Below are positions 18,501 to 18,805 of a stretch of DNA of 18,805 nt, piece after piece. The position numbers were made by a program, and so were the translations under genes. Position 1 is the first letter of the stretch. Every line of letters starts with the position of its first letter. Location: the NCBI RefSeq assembly GCF_050434145.1, contig NZ_JBNPVX010000046.1:1-18805 (forward strand), in the 5' to 3' direction. The notes under the pieces were generated by a model that saw only the letters and a program-made list of their open reading frames with translations, did not search any database and had not been told where the DNA came from. This DNA is from JAISST01 sp050434145 (GTDB taxonomy: Bacteria; Fusobacteriota; Fusobacteriia; Fusobacteriales; Fusobacteriaceae).

Positions 18501-18805
18501 TTATTCCACCTGCTGTGTGGATTAATCCTTCTGTATTATCTAAGGTTGTTCCTTTGAAAGTCAATCTTTCTTGACTGTATATTTCCCCTAATATATTTGT
18601 TACATTTTCTGTCAAGACTGTTAGGGCTTTAGTTGACACTATCAATCCTTCTTCATTAATTAAAGTGGTTCCACCTAAGTTCTCCAATCCACCTATGATT
18701 TCGCCCTTGCTATTGTCCAAGAAATTTGTCACTATTTCCAATCTTCCATCTGTATAAATACTTCCTTCAAGGTTTTCCAATCTATTTGCCAATATACTCA
18801 AGCTA
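9262..18805 (-). CDS. cdiA: CdiA-like filamentous haemagglutinin with C-terminal barnase-type RNase toxin (5' end outside window)
   Basis: This is a very large secreted CDI effector of at least 3,180 residues. The frame stays open to the window edge, so the TTG at 18801 is not the true start and the TPS signal domain is missing. Numbering from 18801, residues 1-1190 are FHA-type repeats (LDNTKGEIIG, LINEEGLIVSTKALTV) in five long units with acidic inserts. Further FHA repeats follow to about 1860, then a non-repeat insert, then FHA-2-like repeats to about 2700. The pre-toxin region (about 2700-3006) contains HEGMH at 2943-2947. A helical Ala-rich segment and a Lys/Glu linker lead to the barnase-like domain at 3087-3179. 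The stop TAA overlaps the ribosome binding site of the barstar gene, so the two are co-expressed. By family knowledge the protein is exported by a CdiB partner and delivers its C-terminus into neighbouring cells. No frameshift is seen, so this is the intact copy in the window. Confidence 0.9.
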   Translation of the reverse strand, partial: SLSILANRLENLEGSIYTDGRLEIVTNFLDNSKGEIIGGLENLGGTTLINEEGLIVSTKALTVLTENVTNILGEIYSQERLTFKGTTLDNTEGLIHTAGGITMEVTDIINKSGYILANGISKEVADAEDEENTNSESTDTDLIEKEEIKKSTEENEKETYEGIDIAGNTLDNTDGKIKTVGDMTVAVKEILNVSGIILGDKIEIAGNNLNNAEGNITGSEVSIEMANKLDNTKGEIIGIDSLEANTDILVNVGGAVVTNGSLVLTTDTLDNTKGEIIGGLENLGGTTLINDEGLIVSTKALTVLTENITNILGEIYSQERLTFKGTALDNKEGLIHTAGGITLEVTDIINKSGYILANGISKEAADAEEEPKEEPKEEPKEEPKETDLAENKEDSDKKESDESTELATNVENEDEDTTELVDNTEDITEEKEIYEGINIAGNTLDNTDGKIKTVGDMTVAVKEILNVSGIILGDKIEIAGNNLNNTEGNITGSDVSMEMANKLDNTKGEIIGIESLEANTDTLTNIEGLVVSNGSLVLTTDTLDNTKGEIIGGLENLGGTTLVNEEGLIVSTKVLTVLTENVTNILGEIYSQERLTFKGTTLDNREGLIHTAGGITMEVTDIINKSGYILANGISKEAADAEDEPKEESKETDLAENKEDSDKKESDESTELATNVENEDEDTTELVDNTEDITEEEIYEGIDIAGNTLDNTDGKIKTVGDMTVAVKEILNVSGIILGDKIEIAGNNLNNTAGNITGSEISIEMSNKLDNTKGEIIGVDSLEIKADALVNKEGTLATNGSLVLDTDNLNNTKGEIIGALEKLGGTTLVNDEGKILSTKELEVAVQDVSNKLGEIYSQERLVFNGKTLDNREGLIHTAGGITMEVTDIINKSGYILANGISKEVADAEDEPKEESKDTGLVVEEETEESTELAANEESTEEDEEEKEIYEGINIAGNTLDNTDGKIKTVGDMTVAVKEILNISGIILGDKIKITGNNLDSTEGNISGSSVDITMNGSLTNNKGSIIGVEDLSIKSNNIYNKEGEILSNGSLVLNTQNILDNTKGEIVGKLEKLNGNKLINDEGSIFTSEELAINTKNTSNKKGEIYANGKITVNGNNLDNTLGYIHSNRGITMNVTNVTNKSGYVLSDGLTKEMLKEIETPSESQNTEKSEDKDGESSDEEDDSETSKEGIKITGVNLDNTNGTIRGIGDLAIVANTNNTQGVLIGANVSINGNLNNTKGDVQGENVTLKGATVNNTSGNIQGSNVDIKGQLNNTNGKISGDKVGIVGNVISNSQGEILTNTLNINGKVNNTNGSIIGNEVTIITTELVNKDGEILAGDLSITSGSRPTGNIQVVVNNPEINSYSEEKDPNRKTSDGNIVPEGASSGKRQPEEEVKYCEIPQYTIVENTEEKEITVDINANDLKTNGIVNNDGGKITANNLTVYGLNVSNVYGRIEVGNIEANVSNFNNNHGYIHGLGAVELANVSNEHGQILSESYIEITNKGDLNTNYGTISANNAEGGVVINAGGQLHYTGGKIVSTGTVVVDTRGSITVDDRILGEKATSITSDKVTTTGDIYRTGNLELGGRDSLNINGAINANILSLSTNNDLTLNHAMTGRDKLHITGGAVTNNSILHGGEMLSINARTITNNSQIKSEQDLYIEGKDIYNQNGGLIEANGLLAITGGNLYNITTSSRDGDNVTLGEGSQILGKEVYIDITGTLVNGTHDVGGTSTREDGTIKDNRVGTNTGVQISTIAGNEITSISAGNVINRGNIGKSGIGATYIETTGSIYNEKTGNFNNGNILGNTVTLKAGRDINNVGALIKGTEGTYVIAKGNITNQSTVMDGIVLQSHKEDRTVGKASISETSLQNSLENSWSGKNSKRINEKTPDPNKITLKYGKVTLEVPEKLQKQYEQMLAEGRDVTLKVTTSGGGWSGGCDSGGQEELYYEINIVETYTVIDMYGEGIGNVGTIESDGYVYVEGNNITNIGGVIAGGTGTTLDAKQDIKDTSIALRYEGKDVYMASSPWGAKTWDIVSGTNNASGMIGLGGDTILQAGRDINLINSDLFAENNLVLYADRYLNSLAVMDTEYRYDYEKKKSGGFLKKKITVKEWIMDNEYANGTTLNAGGNIYLNYGLTDKDKKPLELKNKGIFLQGVDMYAGGNVIAKSTGNIFTEGTKDDIYSYYKKKTSSSILGFTYKKTSSKIKSQYDSYNLTNLYGSQGFMMDSGDHLTIVGADIRSQGSVLLLGKNGVTIRPGQENGYYIEEHKSSGFSGSFGSSGMSLSYGKSKTTINSNFTNYIETTIFAGESVKIVSDEGKISLTSTHIQAGEDIILNGKTGVELLVAENYSKTVEKHKSTSIGISLNFGFRPTQLVNSINDATKADYSFGNKSQAINTLGNRFQDLRTIGVAGSKVYDGINAGSGWLNPDSYFRTHGTPATQEWIDGQRDKALNSLFDLSASISFSSNKSSSKTESTSSVGGSLVAGGNIQVSSEGDVTFIGQTIDAGKNIEIKADNFFAGASMDTYHNKSKSSSTGASLGYDFLGKSVTGSFNMSNSKSNTDMVQYNNTTINAGGDFVLTTVGNATFSGANVEGEHLVLDIGGNLTVESLQDKMDSSSKSSGFGLSLSNINPSTLVKNPTSSLSGSFNASKSVGEQEWVSNQTSLVGRNGGSITVGNTLTNTGAIIGSLNENAPMVINAKEIIVNDLKDKDYSKNSGFGVSGITADLKVPQASIQYGMSDKRQDTNSTFVNSIAYENGVKVNFEERGINTSLDNAQVITRDKEIEQIDTTLHTDMLNQSTRQQFVIDFLKTTTLVPQIGKGIYQGINNKELGQNVLGQLANNLGKNGFNIVAYAYDVDEKLKNIIEDHYINGKYGVGLDEYNMSEIAGLLKPLLAEYGKDFYDIKFVKAEDIASGMSINDKEGVVYINTYGDGFGHSSQMLEQLGHEGMHGTYADKNVDEKAASMLTKIPSKGWSPSIGATAITINAQGMIEASTNQYYKDRVNGDLRDAAAAIYAAAYILLSNPKIADEVGKLAVATWALIEMSGDAKDKIKDEKDKEKEKEEEKSETTKKDKPLAEKGKVGEKKLDELPQHVQDAYDEYTKGGWTSKESATSDTNVDGPYWNKNKLLPKKDKNGKPIIYREHDAINAKSKSTRGLERFVTGSDGKTYYTDTHYDGFILIK
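9784..10710 (-). other. Pre-toxin region with HExxH motif, shared with orphan copy at 2265-3190
   Basis: At about residues 2698-3006 the protein is no longer FHA-like. It contains VVYINTYGDGFGHSSQM followed by HEGMH (residues 2943-2947, bases 9961-9975) and then NVDEKAASM, where Glu2957 could be a third zinc ligand. Almost the same sequence occurs at 2265-3190. Similarity ends sharply after DLRD (base 9784 here, 2265 there), where the toxin-specific part begins. Zincin-like domains before the toxin tip are known in polymorphic toxins as possible releasing proteases; that role here is inference. Confidence 0.6.
12950..13215 (-). other. Non-repeat insert within the CdiA passenger
   Basis: At about residues 1862-1950 the FHA pattern stops. 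It is replaced by NSWSGKNSKRINEKTPDPNK, a Lys/Glu-rich KLQKQYEQMLAEGRD segment, a Gly-rich stretch with one Cys (GGGWSGGCDSGG) and a Tyr-rich beta segment (ELYYEINIVETYTVIDMYG). FHA-like repeats resume afterwards. In E. coli CdiA the receptor-binding region sits between two FHA repeat blocks. The position is comparable, but equating them is inference only. Confidence 0.4.
15235..18801 (-). repeat. Five long FHA repeat units with acidic inserts in the CdiA passenger
   Basis: The passenger is built from near-identical coding units. A shared landmark, the reverse complement of an ISKE-encoding stretch (ttgagattcc), recurs at about 18441, 17721, 16899 and 16104, with a diverged copy near 15350. 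This gives spacings of about 720, 822, 795 and 754 bp. Each unit encodes LDNTKGEIIG-type FHA repeats, then SGYILANGISKE, a Glu/Asp/Ser-rich insert, then GNTLDNTDGKIKTVGD. The acidic inserts lie at about 18319-18432, 17512-17715, 16708-16893, 15961-16098 and 15238-15345. The second and third share a long nearly identical stretch (DLAENKEDSDKKESDES and onward), indicating recent duplication. Recombination between units would change the passenger length in frame. Confidence 0.85.
17651..17703 (-). repeat. 12-bp tandem repeat encoding PKEE
   Basis: About four copies of the 12-mer ggctcttctttt (plus strand) encode consecutive KEEP units inside the second acidic insert. The period is a multiple of three, so slippage would change length without breaking the frame. 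The equivalent position in the third unit has a single PKEES. Confidence 0.85.

Noticed and set aside
15014..18574. Several long plus-strand open frames (for example 17123-17854, 17945-18574, 16370-17032)
   Set aside because: They are mirror frames of the repetitive FHA coding sequence on the minus strand. They repeat with the same period as the real gene and have no independent ribosome binding sites or domain signature.
15235..18801. Possible CRISPR array because of regularly spaced repeats
   Set aside because: The period is about 720-820 bp, the repeats are coding and in frame, and no short repeat/spacer structure exists.

Overview
The window is very AT-rich. Every gene I can support lies on the minus strand and belongs to one locus type: a contact-dependent growth inhibition (CDI, CdiA/two-partner-secretion) toxin gene followed by a string of silent or orphan toxin/immunity modules. 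Low GC, a Gram-negative-type secreted filamentous haemagglutinin and the style of the repeats suggest a member of Fusobacteriota, most likely Fusobacterium. This is an inference from sequence character; no taxonomic marker gene is present.

In transcription order (right to left): (1) 18805-9262 is the 3' part of a giant CdiA-like haemagglutinin whose 5' end lies outside the window. It has about five long FHA repeat units with Glu/Asp/Ser-rich inserts, two further FHA-type regions, a pre-toxin region with an HExxH motif, and a C-terminal barnase-type RNase. (2) 9245-8850 encodes a barstar-family immunity protein. (3) 8835-5469 is an orphan cdiA 3' piece: first a remnant interrupted seven times by a roughly 100-bp hairpin element, then a long open frame with an HExxH pre-toxin and an EndoU-type RNase. 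(4) 5461-5147 and 5106-4582 are two immunity-type genes, the first MafI-like. (5) 4528-4316 is the C-terminal piece of a second EndoU toxin, followed by a third putative immunity gene, 4286-3930. (6) 3870-1296 is an orphan copy closely similar to the 3' end of the intact cdiA, with an 8-bp deletion and two more hairpin elements. It switches exactly after a shared DLRD sequence to a different toxin with HExxxH and NAVEVENRW motifs, probably a zinc metallopeptidase. (7) 1293-349 encodes its likely immunity partner, which has a signal peptide. (8) 311-1 is the start of a fourth orphan cdiA fragment running off the left edge.

How it would work: CdiA is exported by a CdiB partner (not in the window), displays the toxin on the cell surface and delivers the C-terminal domain to neighbours, while the adjacent immunity protein protects the producer. 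The orphans are a reservoir of alternative toxin tips. Recombination through the shared pre-toxin sequence (9784-10710 against 2265-3190) would replace the barnase tip with the metallopeptidase-like tip.

The least explained feature is the hairpin element. Nine copies occur, all in the same orientation, only in the orphan cdiA copies, and each carries stop codons. Removing them mentally restores a roughly colinear CdiA protein.
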